From the NCBI GenBank assembly GCA_026394075.1, contig JAPKYX010000027.1:1-33464 (forward strand): 33,464 bases of DNA. The letters are read 5' to 3'. The stretch comes from Acidobacteriota bacterium (GTDB lineage: Bacteria; Acidobacteriota; Terriglobia; Bryobacterales; Bryobacteraceae). The position numbers were made by a program, and so were the translations under genes. This document shows, piece after piece, positions 23,935 through 31,284 of this stretch (positions are counted from its first letter, which is position 1; each line of letters begins with the position of its first letter). Below the pieces are notes generated by a model. It was not told the origin of the DNA. It was given only the letters and a program-made list of their open reading frames with translations, and made no database searches.

Positions 23935-23982
23935 GGGCGGGACTGAAGTCCCGCTGCAGGCTGAGAGCCTGCGCCACCTGCC
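23935..23982 (+). repeat. Twin-hairpin REP-like repeat, copy A, between convergent genes
   Basis: Palindrome GCGGGACTGAAGTCCCGC (23937-23954), one T, palindrome GCAGGCTGAGAGCCTGC (23956-23972), then GCCACCTGC. The order, the loop GA and the single-T spacer equal those of copy B at 2511-2558, while stem bases differ in a compensating way. It directly follows the kdsA stop codon on the other strand. Confidence 0.75.
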
Positions 23983-23983
23983 A

Positions 23984-24781
23984 TCAACGCGCGGCCGCAT
24001 GGATTGCGCGGACCTTGGCCAGCAAACCACTCAGCAAGTCCAACCGCAACGCGTTTGCTCCGTCGGACAGGGCGCGGGCTGGCTCTTCGTGGACTTCGAC
24101 GAACAGGCCGTCAATGCCCGCGCCTGCTGCGGCGCCGGCCAGCGTGGGGATGAACTGTGGTTGGCCGCCGGAGGCGCTGCCGGACGCTCCGGGCAGTTGG
24201 ACGCTGTGCGTGGCGTCGAAGACCACCGGATAGCCTAGGTCCCGCATGATTTTCAGGCCGCGCATGTCGACGACGAGGTTGTTGTAGCCGAAGGTGGTGC
24301 CGCGTTCGGTGAGGACGATGCGGTGATTGCCGGTGGCGGCCACTTTTTCGGCGGCATGGGCGATGTCGTGAGGGGCGACAAACTGCCCCTTCTTGATGTT
24401 GACCACCCGGCCCGTTTTGCCCGCTTCAACCAGTAAGTCGGTTTGGCGGCAAAGGAATGCTGGGATTTGCAGGATGTCGACGTGTTCGGCGGCCACGGCT
24501 GCTTGGGCTGGTTCATGGATGTCGGTCAACACGGGAATCCCCAGTGCCCGCACCTGTGCCAGGATCCGCAAACCTTCGGTGAGGCCCGGACCTCGATAAG
24601 AAGCGGCACTGGAGCGGTTGGCTTTGTCGAAGGAAGCCTTGAAGATGTAGGGCCCGGCCACTACTCGAATGGCTGCGGCCAAGTAGAGTGCGTGGGCTTC
24701 ACTTTCGATGACGCAGGGGCCCGCGATCAAGGCCAGTTGATCGCCGCCGAAGCTGATTCCCGGTGCGACGTCCACCGTCAT
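23984..24781 (-). CDS. kdsA: 3-deoxy-8-phosphooctulonate (KDO-8-phosphate) synthase
   Basis: Condenses phosphoenolpyruvate and arabinose 5-phosphate to KDO-8-phosphate, a precursor of the inner core of lipopolysaccharide; its presence implies a Gram-negative envelope. The 265-residue protein has the family landmarks LIAGPCVIESE, FKASFDKANRSS, YRGPGL, VLTDIHEPAQAA, QIPAFLCRQTDLL, KKGQFVAPHD, LTERGTTFGYNNLVVDMRG and FDATHSVQLPG, and ends with the substrate loop GLFVEVHEEPARALSDGAN. Cys26-like and His residues of the metal-dependent subtype may be present: the Cys in AGPCV and the His in VEVHEEP are both seen. Its ATG overlaps the pyrG stop by 4 nt (ATGA). The pyrG-kdsA order is common in many bacteria. 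Confidence 0.97.
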   Translation of the reverse strand: MTVDVAPGISFGGDQLALIAGPCVIESEAHALYLAAAIRVVAGPYIFKASFDKANRSSAASYRGPGLTEGLRILAQVRALGIPVLTDIHEPAQAAVAAEHVDILQIPAFLCRQTDLLVEAGKTGRVVNIKKGQFVAPHDIAHAAEKVAATGNHRIVLTERGTTFGYNNLVVDMRGLKIMRDLGYPVVFDATHSVQLPGASGSASGGQPQFIPTLAGAAAGAGIDGLFVEVHEEPARALSDGANALRLDLLSGLLAKVRAIHAAAR

Positions 24782-26445
24782 TGCGGCTCGACACCACCAT
24801 CGCCGCCGTCGCCGTCGCCAAACGACGGCTGTTCCTGCCGGGCGAGGCGTTTCTGGCGGTTCTTGTACGCGGCGCCGATGAACGCTTCAAACAGGGGATG
24901 CGGCTCCAAGGGCTTCGACTTGAATTCGGGGTGGAACTGGCAACCCAGATACCAGGGGTGGTTGGCGATCTCACAGATCTCGACGTAGGTGCCATCGGGC
25001 GTGGTGCCGGTGATGCGGAGGCCGTTGCTGGTGAGGACCTTTTCGTACTCGCGGTTGAACTCGAAGCGATGGCGATGGCGCTCCGAGATGTTTTCGGCGT
25101 GATAGGCCGCCGCCGCGAAGCTTTTGGGCATCAGGTGGCAGGGGTAGGCCCCTAAGCGCATGGTGCCTCCCAGTGCATCGACGCCCTTCAATTCACGCAG
25201 CTTGTAGATCACCCGGTGGGGGGTGTCGGGGTGGAACTCAGTGGAGTCCGCCAGGTCCAGGCCGCAGACGTTGCGGGCGAACTCGATCACCATGGTCTGC
25301 ATCCCCAGGCAGATGCCGAAGTAGGGCGTTTTCGATTCGCGGGCGTAGCGGATGGCGTGCAGCATGCCTTCGATGCCGCGTTTGCCGAAGCCGCCGGGTA
25401 CCAGGATGGCGTCGTAGCGCTCCAGTTCGTTCTGACAGTCGGGCCACTCCATGTTGGCGGCCTCAATCCAGGAGATCTTGCACTTCAGGTTGTGGGCCAG
25501 CGCTCCGTGGAGCAACGCTTCCTTGAGGCTCTTGTAGCTGTCCTCGTATTCGACGTACTTGCCGACGAGGCCGATTTCGACGACGTCGGCCGGGTTCTTA
25601 ATGCGCTCCACCATCGCGGCCCAGCGCGTCAGGTCCCGGTCACCCGCGGGCAGGTGGAGCAAGCGCAGAACGATCTCATCTACCTTCTGGTCGGCAAAGA
25701 CCAGCGGGATCTCGTAGACGCTGGCCACGTCCTGAGCAGTGATCACGGAGTCCTGATCGACGTCGCAGAAGAGGGCGATCTTGCTTTTGACTTCGTCGGC
25801 CAGCGGCTTCTCGCTGCGGCACAACAGGATGTCGGGCTGGATACCGAGGGCGCGGAGTTCCTTGACAGAGTGCTGCGTCGGCTTGGTCTTCAGCTCTTGC
25901 GCGGCGGCGATCCAGGGCACCAGCGTGACGTGCACGAAGATGGCGTTCTCGCGGCCCACTTCATGCCGCATCTGGCGGATGGCTTCGAGGAAGGGAAGTG
26001 ACTCAATGTCACCCACGGTGCCGCCGATTTCGGCGATCACGACATCGACGCCGGGTGTCACTTTGCGCAGTCCGGCCTTGATTTCGTCGGTGACGTGCGG
26101 AATCACCTGGACGGTCTTGCCCAGATAATCGCCGCGCCGCTCACGGGCGATGATCGACTCGTAAATGCGGCCGCTGGTCAGGTTGTTGGCCTGCGAAAGA
26201 TGGGCGTGGGTGAAACGTTCGTAGTGGCCCAGGTCCAGGTCGGTTTCGGCGCCGTCGTCGGTGACGAAGACTTCACCGTGCTGGAAGGGGCTCATGGTGC
26301 CGGGGTCGACGTTCAGGTAGGGGTCGAACTTCAGCATCGCCACCTTCAACCCGCGGCTCTCCAGCAGGCAGCCAATCGATGCGCCGGCAATGCCCTTTCC
26401 AAGACTCGAAACCACACCACCAGTGACAAAGATGTATTTAGCCAT
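24778..26445 (-). CDS. pyrG: CTP synthase
   Basis: Makes CTP from UTP, ATP and glutamine. The 555-residue protein has the N-terminal synthetase domain beginning YIFVTGGVVSSLGKG, with LKFDPYLNVDPGTM, GEVFVTDDGAETDLDLGHYE and the UTP/CTP-binding strands around AEIGGTVGDIES. The C-terminal class I glutamine amidotransferase domain contains the nucleophile C379 in FGICLGMQ (the same number as in E. coli) and the HPEF motif for the His-Glu pair. The C-terminal tail is rich in Gly and Asp (GDGDGGDGGV). The ATG at 26445 has no strong Shine-Dalgarno. It is the first gene of a pair with kdsA, and diverges from the pseudouridine synthase gene across 275 bp. Confidence 0.98.
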   Translation of the reverse strand: MAKYIFVTGGVVSSLGKGIAGASIGCLLESRGLKVAMLKFDPYLNVDPGTMSPFQHGEVFVTDDGAETDLDLGHYERFTHAHLSQANNLTSGRIYESIIARERRGDYLGKTVQVIPHVTDEIKAGLRKVTPGVDVVIAEIGGTVGDIESLPFLEAIRQMRHEVGRENAIFVHVTLVPWIAAAQELKTKPTQHSVKELRALGIQPDILLCRSEKPLADEVKSKIALFCDVDQDSVITAQDVASVYEIPLVFADQKVDEIVLRLLHLPAGDRDLTRWAAMVERIKNPADVVEIGLVGKYVEYEDSYKSLKEALLHGALAHNLKCKISWIEAANMEWPDCQNELERYDAILVPGGFGKRGIEGMLHAIRYARESKTPYFGICLGMQTMVIEFARNVCGLDLADSTEFHPDTPHRVIYKLRELKGVDALGGTMRLGAYPCHLMPKSFAAAAYHAENISERHRHRFEFNREYEKVLTSNGLRITGTTPDGTYVEICEIANHPWYLGCQFHPEFKSKPLEPHPLFEAFIGAAYKNRQKRLARQEQPSFGDGDGGDGGVEPQ

Positions 26446-26644
26446 TCAAGATTTCCGGGCCGGTCAGGCCGATAGAACTTTCGCGAGGGACGCCGCCACC
26501 GGCTTCGCACGAACACACGTCCAGTAGAGACAGTGAGGCGGAAGGGGGAACGGCAAGCGAACGCTGTGAGGGGGTACCGGGCGCGTGGCCCAGAACTGTA
26601 TCCGGCACGTTCGAGTGTAGCATGGGCAAAGGGCTATTTTCGAC
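26446..26644. other. Divergent intergenic region of pyrG and the pseudouridine synthase
   Basis: About 200 bp with no supported gene. It must hold the promoters for pyrG (minus) and for the plus-strand gene. The clearest candidate is TATTTT at 26635-26640, 4 nt before the ATG at 26645, but without a good -35. I see no clear pyrimidine attenuator such as a C-rich initial transcript. Confidence 0.35.
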
Positions 26645-26716
26645 ATGATCCAGCCAAATCCCTCCACTTCCGCTGCCCCGAACGAGACGCCTCAGCCCGC
26701 GCCGGGGACCCGGTAG
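26645..26716 (+). other. Short 23-codon ORF: leader peptide or displaced N-terminus of the pseudouridine synthase
   Basis: ATG at 26645 opens a proline-rich peptide (MIQPNPSTSAAPNETPQPAP, then GTR) ending at TAG 26714-26716, 4 nt before the GTG start of the next gene. TATTTT lies 4 nt upstream of the ATG. The last part, GCGCCGGGGACC (26699-26710), recurs as GTGCCGGGGACC at 26721-26732, and both are read in the same phase (A/V-P-G-T). Removing the 22 nt between the repeat starts would fuse the peptide in frame to the downstream protein. Confidence 0.4.
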
Positions 26717-26720
26717 CGCG

Positions 26721-27482
26721 GTGCCGGGGACCGATTGGGGCTGGCTGATCACGCCCACGGAGTTCACCTCCTGGTTGCTGGAGGATGGGCCGGAGGTGGC
26801 GGTATTGAACAAGCCGCCGCTGGTGGTGTGTCACCCGTCCAAGCAAGGCCCGTGGTCCAGCTTGATCGGGGCGGCCCGGGAGTTTTATGGGCTGCCCACG
26901 TTGCACATGCCCTTTCGCCTTGATCGCGAGACCAGTGGCGTCTGGCTGCTGGCCAAGACACGGGAAGAGGGCCAGCGGCTGCAGCGTGCGGTCCAGGCGC
27001 GGCAGGTGGAGAAGAGCTACCTGGCGATCGTGGAAGGCGAAATGACCGCGGCGGTGACGGTGGACCGGCCGATTGGCCGCACGGAAACGTCCGTGGTCCG
27101 CATCAAGCAGGAGGTCCGCGACGACGGGCAAAGCGCGGTGACGCACTTTACTCCGCTGTCAACGGCCCGGCTATCGAGCGGCAGCCCCGGCTATTCGCTG
27201 GTGCGTGTGGTGACCGAGACCGGGCGGCTGCACCAGATCCGGGTGCATGCGGCCTTTCTGGGACATCCGCTGGTGGGCGACAAGATGTACGGCCCCGATG
27301 AGACGCTGTTTGTCGATTTCCTGGAGCATGGCTGGGTTGGTCGGCTGCCCGAAATGCTGGCTCTGCCCCGGCAGGCGCTGCACTGCGATTCGGTCCGGTT
27401 TCCGCAGTTGGGGTTGAGCTATTCGGCGGCGCTCACCCCGGACCTAGCGGAGTTCTGCCGCCGGGAGGGGTTGAGCGTGTAA
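26721..27482 (+). CDS. RluA-family pseudouridine synthase
   Basis: Isomerises specific uridines to pseudouridine in rRNA or tRNA. The 253-residue protein (from the GTG at 26721) contains EVAVLNKPPLVVCHPS, the catalytic motif PFRLDRETSGVWLLAK with D68, SYLAIVEG, the segment GRLHQIRVHAAFLGHPLVGDKMYG and LHCDSVRFP. In most relatives the motif reads HRLDxxTSG; here Phe stands in the His position, but the Asp is intact. No S4 RNA-binding domain precedes the core. A weak ribosome site and the short ORF ending 4 nt upstream leave the true start uncertain: it may be translationally coupled, or the natural N-terminus may begin at 26645. Its end converges with glnA with only 7 bp between the stops. Confidence 0.88.
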   Translation: MPGTDWGWLITPTEFTSWLLEDGPEVAVLNKPPLVVCHPSKQGPWSSLIGAAREFYGLPTLHMPFRLDRETSGVWLLAKTREEGQRLQRAVQARQVEKSYLAIVEGEMTAAVTVDRPIGRTETSVVRIKQEVRDDGQSAVTHFTPLSTARLSSGSPGYSLVRVVTETGRLHQIRVHAAFLGHPLVGDKMYGPDETLFVDFLEHGWVGRLPEMLALPRQALHCDSVRFPQLGLSYSAALTPDLAEFCRREGLSV

Positions 27483-27489
27483 GGGACGA

Positions 27490-28899
27490 CTAAATGTCGT
27501 AGTAGAGCGAAAACTCATGCGGGTGCGGACGCAGGCGGACGGCGTCGGCTTCATGTTTGCGCTTGTAGCTGATGAAGGTCTCGATCAGGTCTTCGGTGAA
27601 GACGTCGCCCTTCAGCAGGAAGTTGTGATCCTCTTCGAGGCAGTCGAGGGCTTCTTCGAGGGAGGCGGGCATCGAGGGGACCGCTTTCATCTCTTCCGGC
27701 GACAAGTCATAGATGTCCTTGTCGAGCGATTCGCCTGGGTCCACTTTGTTCAAGACGCCATCCAGACCGGCCATCATCATCGCCGCAAAGGCCAGGTAAG
27801 GATTGCACGACGGGTCCGGCGGGCGGAATTCGACGCGCTTGGCCTTGGGTGAGGCCGAGTACATCGGAATGCGCACGGCGGCGGAGCGGTTGCGGCGGGA
27901 GTAGGCCAAGTTCACGGGTGCCTCATAGCCCGGCACGAGGCGCTTGTAGCTGTTGGTGGTGGGGGCGATGATGGCGGAGAGTGCGCGGGCGTGCTTCAAC
28001 AGGCCGCCGATGTAATAGAGCGCCATCTGCGAGAGGCCGGCATAGAGGTCGCCGGCAAACAGCGGGTGGCCGGTCTTCCACAGGGACTGGTGGCAGTGCA
28101 TGCCGCTGCCGTTGTCGCCATACAGCGGCTTCGGCATAAAGGTGACCGTCTTGCCGTACTGGTAGGCGACGTTGCGCACGACGTACTTATACAGCATCAT
28201 GTTGTCGGCGGACTTTACCAGCGTGTCGAACTTTTGGTCGATTTCGCACTGGCCGCCGGTGGCCACTTCGTGGTGGTGGCATTCGACGTTCAGCCCGCAG
28301 GCGATCATCACCTCCACCATCTCGCTGCGGAGGTCCATGTAGTGGTCGGTGGGCGGGACGGGGAAGTAGCCTTCCTTGACGCGCGGCCTGTAGCCCAAAT
28401 TGTCTGTCCGGCGACCGGAGTTCCAGCGGCCTTCTTCGGCGTCGATGAAATAGAACCCGGAGTTCTGGGTCTGGTCGAAGCTGACGTTGTCGAAGATGAA
28501 GAACTCGGCTTCCGCGCCAAAGTAGGCGGTATCGGCCAAGCCAGTGGAGGCGAGGTAACGCTCGGCTTTCTGGGCGATCCAGCGCGGGTCCCGTTCGTAG
28601 TGCTGTTTGGTGAGCGGATCGATGACGTTGCCGTTCATCACCATGGTCGGCACTTCGCGGAATGGGTCGATGTAGGCGGTGGAGGGGTCCGGAATCAGGA
28701 GCATGTCCGATTCGTTGATGGCCGCCCAGCCGCGGATGGAACTGCCGTCAATGCCGAAGCCCTCGGTGAACGAATCTTCGTCCAACTGAGATATGGGATA
28801 GCTGATGTGGTGCGACAGTCCAGGGATGTCGGTGAAGCGGAGGTCGATCTGCCGGACCTCGTTCTCAGTGGCGTAGGCCAAAACTTCAGTAGGGGTCAT
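27490..28899 (-). CDS. glnA: Glutamine synthetase, type I
   Basis: Makes glutamine from glutamate, ammonia and ATP; central to nitrogen assimilation, cytoplasmic dodecamer. The 469-residue protein shows the N-terminal [40 protein letters not shown] with metal-binding Glu, [27 protein letters not shown] and the NRSAAVRIP loop, with [19 protein letters not shown]. The adenylylation site Y397 in IYDLSPEE is present at the E. coli position, so it is a GS-I-beta-type enzyme that may be controlled by adenylylation. GGAG lies 5-6 nt before the ATG. The 77-nt leader predicted from the promoter at 28983-29012 contains a 6-bp hairpin. Confidence 0.97.
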   Translation of the reverse strand: MTPTEVLAYATENEVRQIDLRFTDIPGLSHHISYPISQLDEDSFTEGFGIDGSSIRGWAAINESDMLLIPDPSTAYIDPFREVPTMVMNGNVIDPLTKQHYERDPRWIAQKAERYLASTGLADTAYFGAEAEFFIFDNVSFDQTQNSGFYFIDAEEGRWNSGRRTDNLGYRPRVKEGYFPVPPTDHYMDLRSEMVEVMIACGLNVECHHHEVATGGQCEIDQKFDTLVKSADNMMLYKYVVRNVAYQYGKTVTFMPKPLYGDNGSGMHCHQSLWKTGHPLFAGDLYAGLSQMALYYIGGLLKHARALSAIIAPTTNSYKRLVPGYEAPVNLAYSRRNRSAAVRIPMYSASPKAKRVEFRPPDPSCNPYLAFAAMMMAGLDGVLNKVDPGESLDKDIYDLSPEEMKAVPSMPASLEEALDCLEEDHNFLLKGDVFTEDLIETFISYKRKHEADAVRLRPHPHEFSLYYDI

Positions 28900-28933
28900 C
28901 GATCTCCGTCCAAATCAAATCACGAGCATGAGA

Positions 28934-28949
28934 GCAGGGTTCGCCCTGC
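28934..28949. other. Hairpin in the glnA leader
   Basis: GCAGGG (28934-28939) and CCCTGC (28944-28949) form a 6-bp stem with a 4-nt loop, CGAA on the transcribed minus strand. It falls inside the predicted glnA 5' leader, about 35-50 nt before the start codon. Its function is unknown. Confidence 0.5.
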
Positions 28950-28982
28950 CAGGTGCCGTGCCATATCAGCAAAGCCACCCTG

Positions 28983-29012
28983 AGAATAGGCCAGCGGGCT
29001 GGGGGCCGTCAA
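28983..29012 (-). promoter_or_regulatory. Sigma-70-like promoter of glnA
   Basis: On the minus strand TTGACG (29012-29007) and TATTCT (28988-28983) are separated by 18 nt. Both hexamers are close to consensus. The predicted start of transcription is near 28976. Confidence 0.6.
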
Positions 29013-29064
29013 ATCGATCCGTTCGCGGGCTGAGACGAATCCGCCTTGCGTCCGGTTGCCCGGC

Positions 29065-29826
29065 TTAAGTGATCCCCAGCGGCTTACGCAATTGGCACAT
29101 CACGTTGGAACGGTACTTGGCGAAGTTCTCCCGTTGCAACACCCACCGGAGGAGTACTTCCGCCACGCCCACCGGACCCAGGCGAGCAAAGGCACCCTTG
29201 GAATTGACCAGTTCCAAACGCTCAATCTGAAAACCGGACAGTGTGGCGGCTTGCTGGATGTCAGCCGGTTGGTTCAGCTTGTAATGTGTCGGGAACACGT
29301 CATCCGCTTCGCGCCGCTCCAGAATCCACACGATCTGGTTCTTCAGGTCTTGCGGAACGACGGCAGCGATGCGGGTGAGATAGTAATCGAGATTGGGAGT
29401 GACAAAGGCAAAGACTCCGCCTGGCTTCAGGCAGCGTTTCACCTCACTCAATAACTGTGCCGGATCGTCAATATGCTCAATCACCATATTGGCTGTGATC
29501 AGGTCAAAAGACTCGGACTGAAAAGGCAGCCCATATCCGGACGCGATCACGCGGTGATGCAGGTGCGGGTGGTCCAGGATGGCCTTGTCGAAATCGATGC
29601 CAACGATCTGTGCGGCGCGCGAAACGATCTGCGTCTGTTCCGCCGCGGGCAGTGCCCAGTCTGGAATCAGCTGGCGTCCGCAGCCGATGTCCAGCCAGTG
29701 TGCTCCTGGTTGAATCAGCCCGCGGAGCAGGTTTCCGTAGCGTGTTTGAACATGTATCCATTCAACCCCCATCGTCGCGGATGTGGCGACGATAGCCCGT
29801 TCCCAGAATGAGTGCCAGTTGCCCAT
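29065..29826 (-). CDS. Class I SAM-dependent methyltransferase
   Basis: A 253-residue methyltransferase of the class I Rossmann-like fold. Motif I is WLDIGCGRQLIPDW, motif II the acidic strand IVGIDFDKAILD, and motif IV FDLITANMVIEHIDDPAQLL, followed by CLKPGGVFAFVTPNLDYY. These are the marks of the Methyltransf_11/UbiE-like group. The substrate cannot be told; the extended C-terminus (about residues 150-253) with LERREADDVFPTHYKLN is typical of enzymes acting on polysaccharide or lipid intermediates, but this is a weak hint. TACTCT lies 9 nt before the ATG and no Shine-Dalgarno is seen, so its leader may be very short. It lies between the DUF1501 gene and glnA on the same strand. Confidence 0.85.
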   Translation of the reverse strand: MGNWHSFWERAIVATSATMGVEWIHVQTRYGNLLRGLIQPGAHWLDIGCGRQLIPDWALPAAEQTQIVSRAAQIVGIDFDKAILDHPHLHHRVIASGYGLPFQSESFDLITANMVIEHIDDPAQLLSEVKRCLKPGGVFAFVTPNLDYYLTRIAAVVPQDLKNQIVWILERREADDVFPTHYKLNQPADIQQAATLSGFQIERLELVNSKGAFARLGPVGVAEVLLRWVLQRENFAKYRSNVMCQLRKPLGIT

Positions 29827-29845
29827 CTAACTGGTAGAGTAACAG

Positions 29846-31248
29846 CTAAGAGAGCAGCCGGGCGGCGAACTCATGCTCGCCGTGGACATCGGTCAACCGT
29901 TGGTCGCGGCCCTGGTAGAAATAAGTCAGCTTCAAGTGATCCATACCGAGCAGCCCCAGGATGGTGCCGTTGACGTCGTGGCAGTCCACTTTATCGTCCT
30001 GCGCCCGTAACCCGAAATCGTCGGAGCTACCTATTACGCGGCCGCCTTTCACGCCGCCGCCCGCGAACCAGTTGGAGAAGGCGTAAGGGTGATGATCGCG
30101 CCCGTTCTTACCTTCGGCCAAGGGCGTGCGGCCAAACTCGCTACCCCACACCACCAGTGTTTCATCCAGTAAGCCACGTGCTTCCAGGTCGCGCAGCAGC
30201 CCGGCGATGGGCTTGTCGGTGCGCTTGCACATCTTGCCCAGTGCTCCCACCAGGTCATTGTGGGCGTCGTCCCAATCGTCACCCAGGTTGGTGCCGGAGA
30301 ACAGTTGAATGAAGCGGACGCCGCGTTCGACCAGCCGCCGCGCCAGCAGGCACTTGCGGCCAAAGTCGTCGGTGAACGGCTCATCAATGCCGTAGAGCTT
30401 TTTGGTGGCCTCAGATTCTTTGCTTAAGTCCACCGCGTCGGGCGCGTGGGCCTGCATTCGGAAGGCGAGCTCGTATGCGGCGATGCGGGCTTCGAGAGTG
30501 GAATCACCTTCGCGCGCAGCCAGGTGGCGGCGGTCCATTTCTCCGATGTCTCGGTTGTCACACCGGCCGGGGAATCGAGGTGCAGCACCGGGCTGGCCCC
30601 TTTGCGGAAGACCGTGCCCTGGTAGACGGTGGGCAGGTAGCCGGCGTTGTAGGGCAGGTTGCCGCTCTTCATCGCGCCATCGGACATCACGACGAAGGAG
30701 GGCAGATTCTGGTTTTCGGTGCCGAGTCCGTACACGGTCCAGGATCCAAGCGAGGGGCGCCCAGGGAACTGCGAACCGGTGGCCCGCAAGTTGATCGCCG
30801 GGGCATGGTCAAACGCATCGCCGTAGCAGGACCGGACCACCGCCAGCTTGTCCACTAGTTGCGCCGTATGCGGCAACAGCTCGCCATTGACCGGAATGCC
30901 GGACTGGCCATAGGGCGTGATCTTCCACGGCGTGCCGCGGATCAGCGCCTTCGTGAAATCGATACGCGACGTCTTGAGGCCTTTGGCGAAGCTTTCGGGA
31001 AGCGTCTGGCCGCTGCGCTTGTTCAACTCCGGCTTGGGGTCCCAGGTGTCGACGTGGCTGACGCCGCCGTGCATGCACAGGTAGATGACGCTTTTGGCCT
31101 TGGCCGGAAAGTGCGAGCGCTTGGGGGCCAAAGGATTATTCGCCGTCGTGGCTGCGAGCAATCGTTCCGGCAGCATGCTGGACAACGCCGCTGAACCAAA
31201 TCCGGCACCGAGCCGGAATAACAAATCACGCCGCCGGGGATCCATCAT
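29846..31248 (-). pseudogene. DUF1501 family Tat-exported protein, disrupted by a frameshift
   Basis: DUF1501 proteins have a sulfatase/alkaline-phosphatase-like fold, are exported by Tat, and occur mostly in Planctomycetes and Acidobacteria; their role is unknown. Here the gene is split. The first part (start at the ATG at 31248, GGAGG upstream) has the Tat signal RRRDLLFRLGAGFGSAAL and IYLCMHGGVSHVDTWDPKPELN, and continues in frame to [11 protein letters not shown] near 30545. The second part is in another frame from about 30560 and holds [66 protein letters not shown] and [14 protein letters not shown]. The frames are offset by one missing base (or a loss of 1 mod 3); a base lost near 30545 restores the protein of about 467 residues. 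It may be real or a sequencing error. It follows the PSD1 gene by 36 bp. Confidence 0.85.
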
Positions 31249-31284
31249 TGTGCCTCCACTGCCTTGCCCATCTGGCAAATCTTA

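Noticed and set aside
26438-26812. 124-codon minus-strand reading frame across the pyrG upstream region
   Set aside because: Overlaps the pyrG start and the pseudouridine synthase coding region, is low in complexity, and has no homology I recognise.
27991-28983. 330-codon plus-strand reading frame
   Set aside because: Antisense to glnA and its leader; no motif or ribosome site.
30524-30570. Programmed -1 frameshifting in the DUF1501 gene
   Set aside because: No X-XXY-YYZ slippery site or following stem was seen; a simple indel or sequencing error is more likely.
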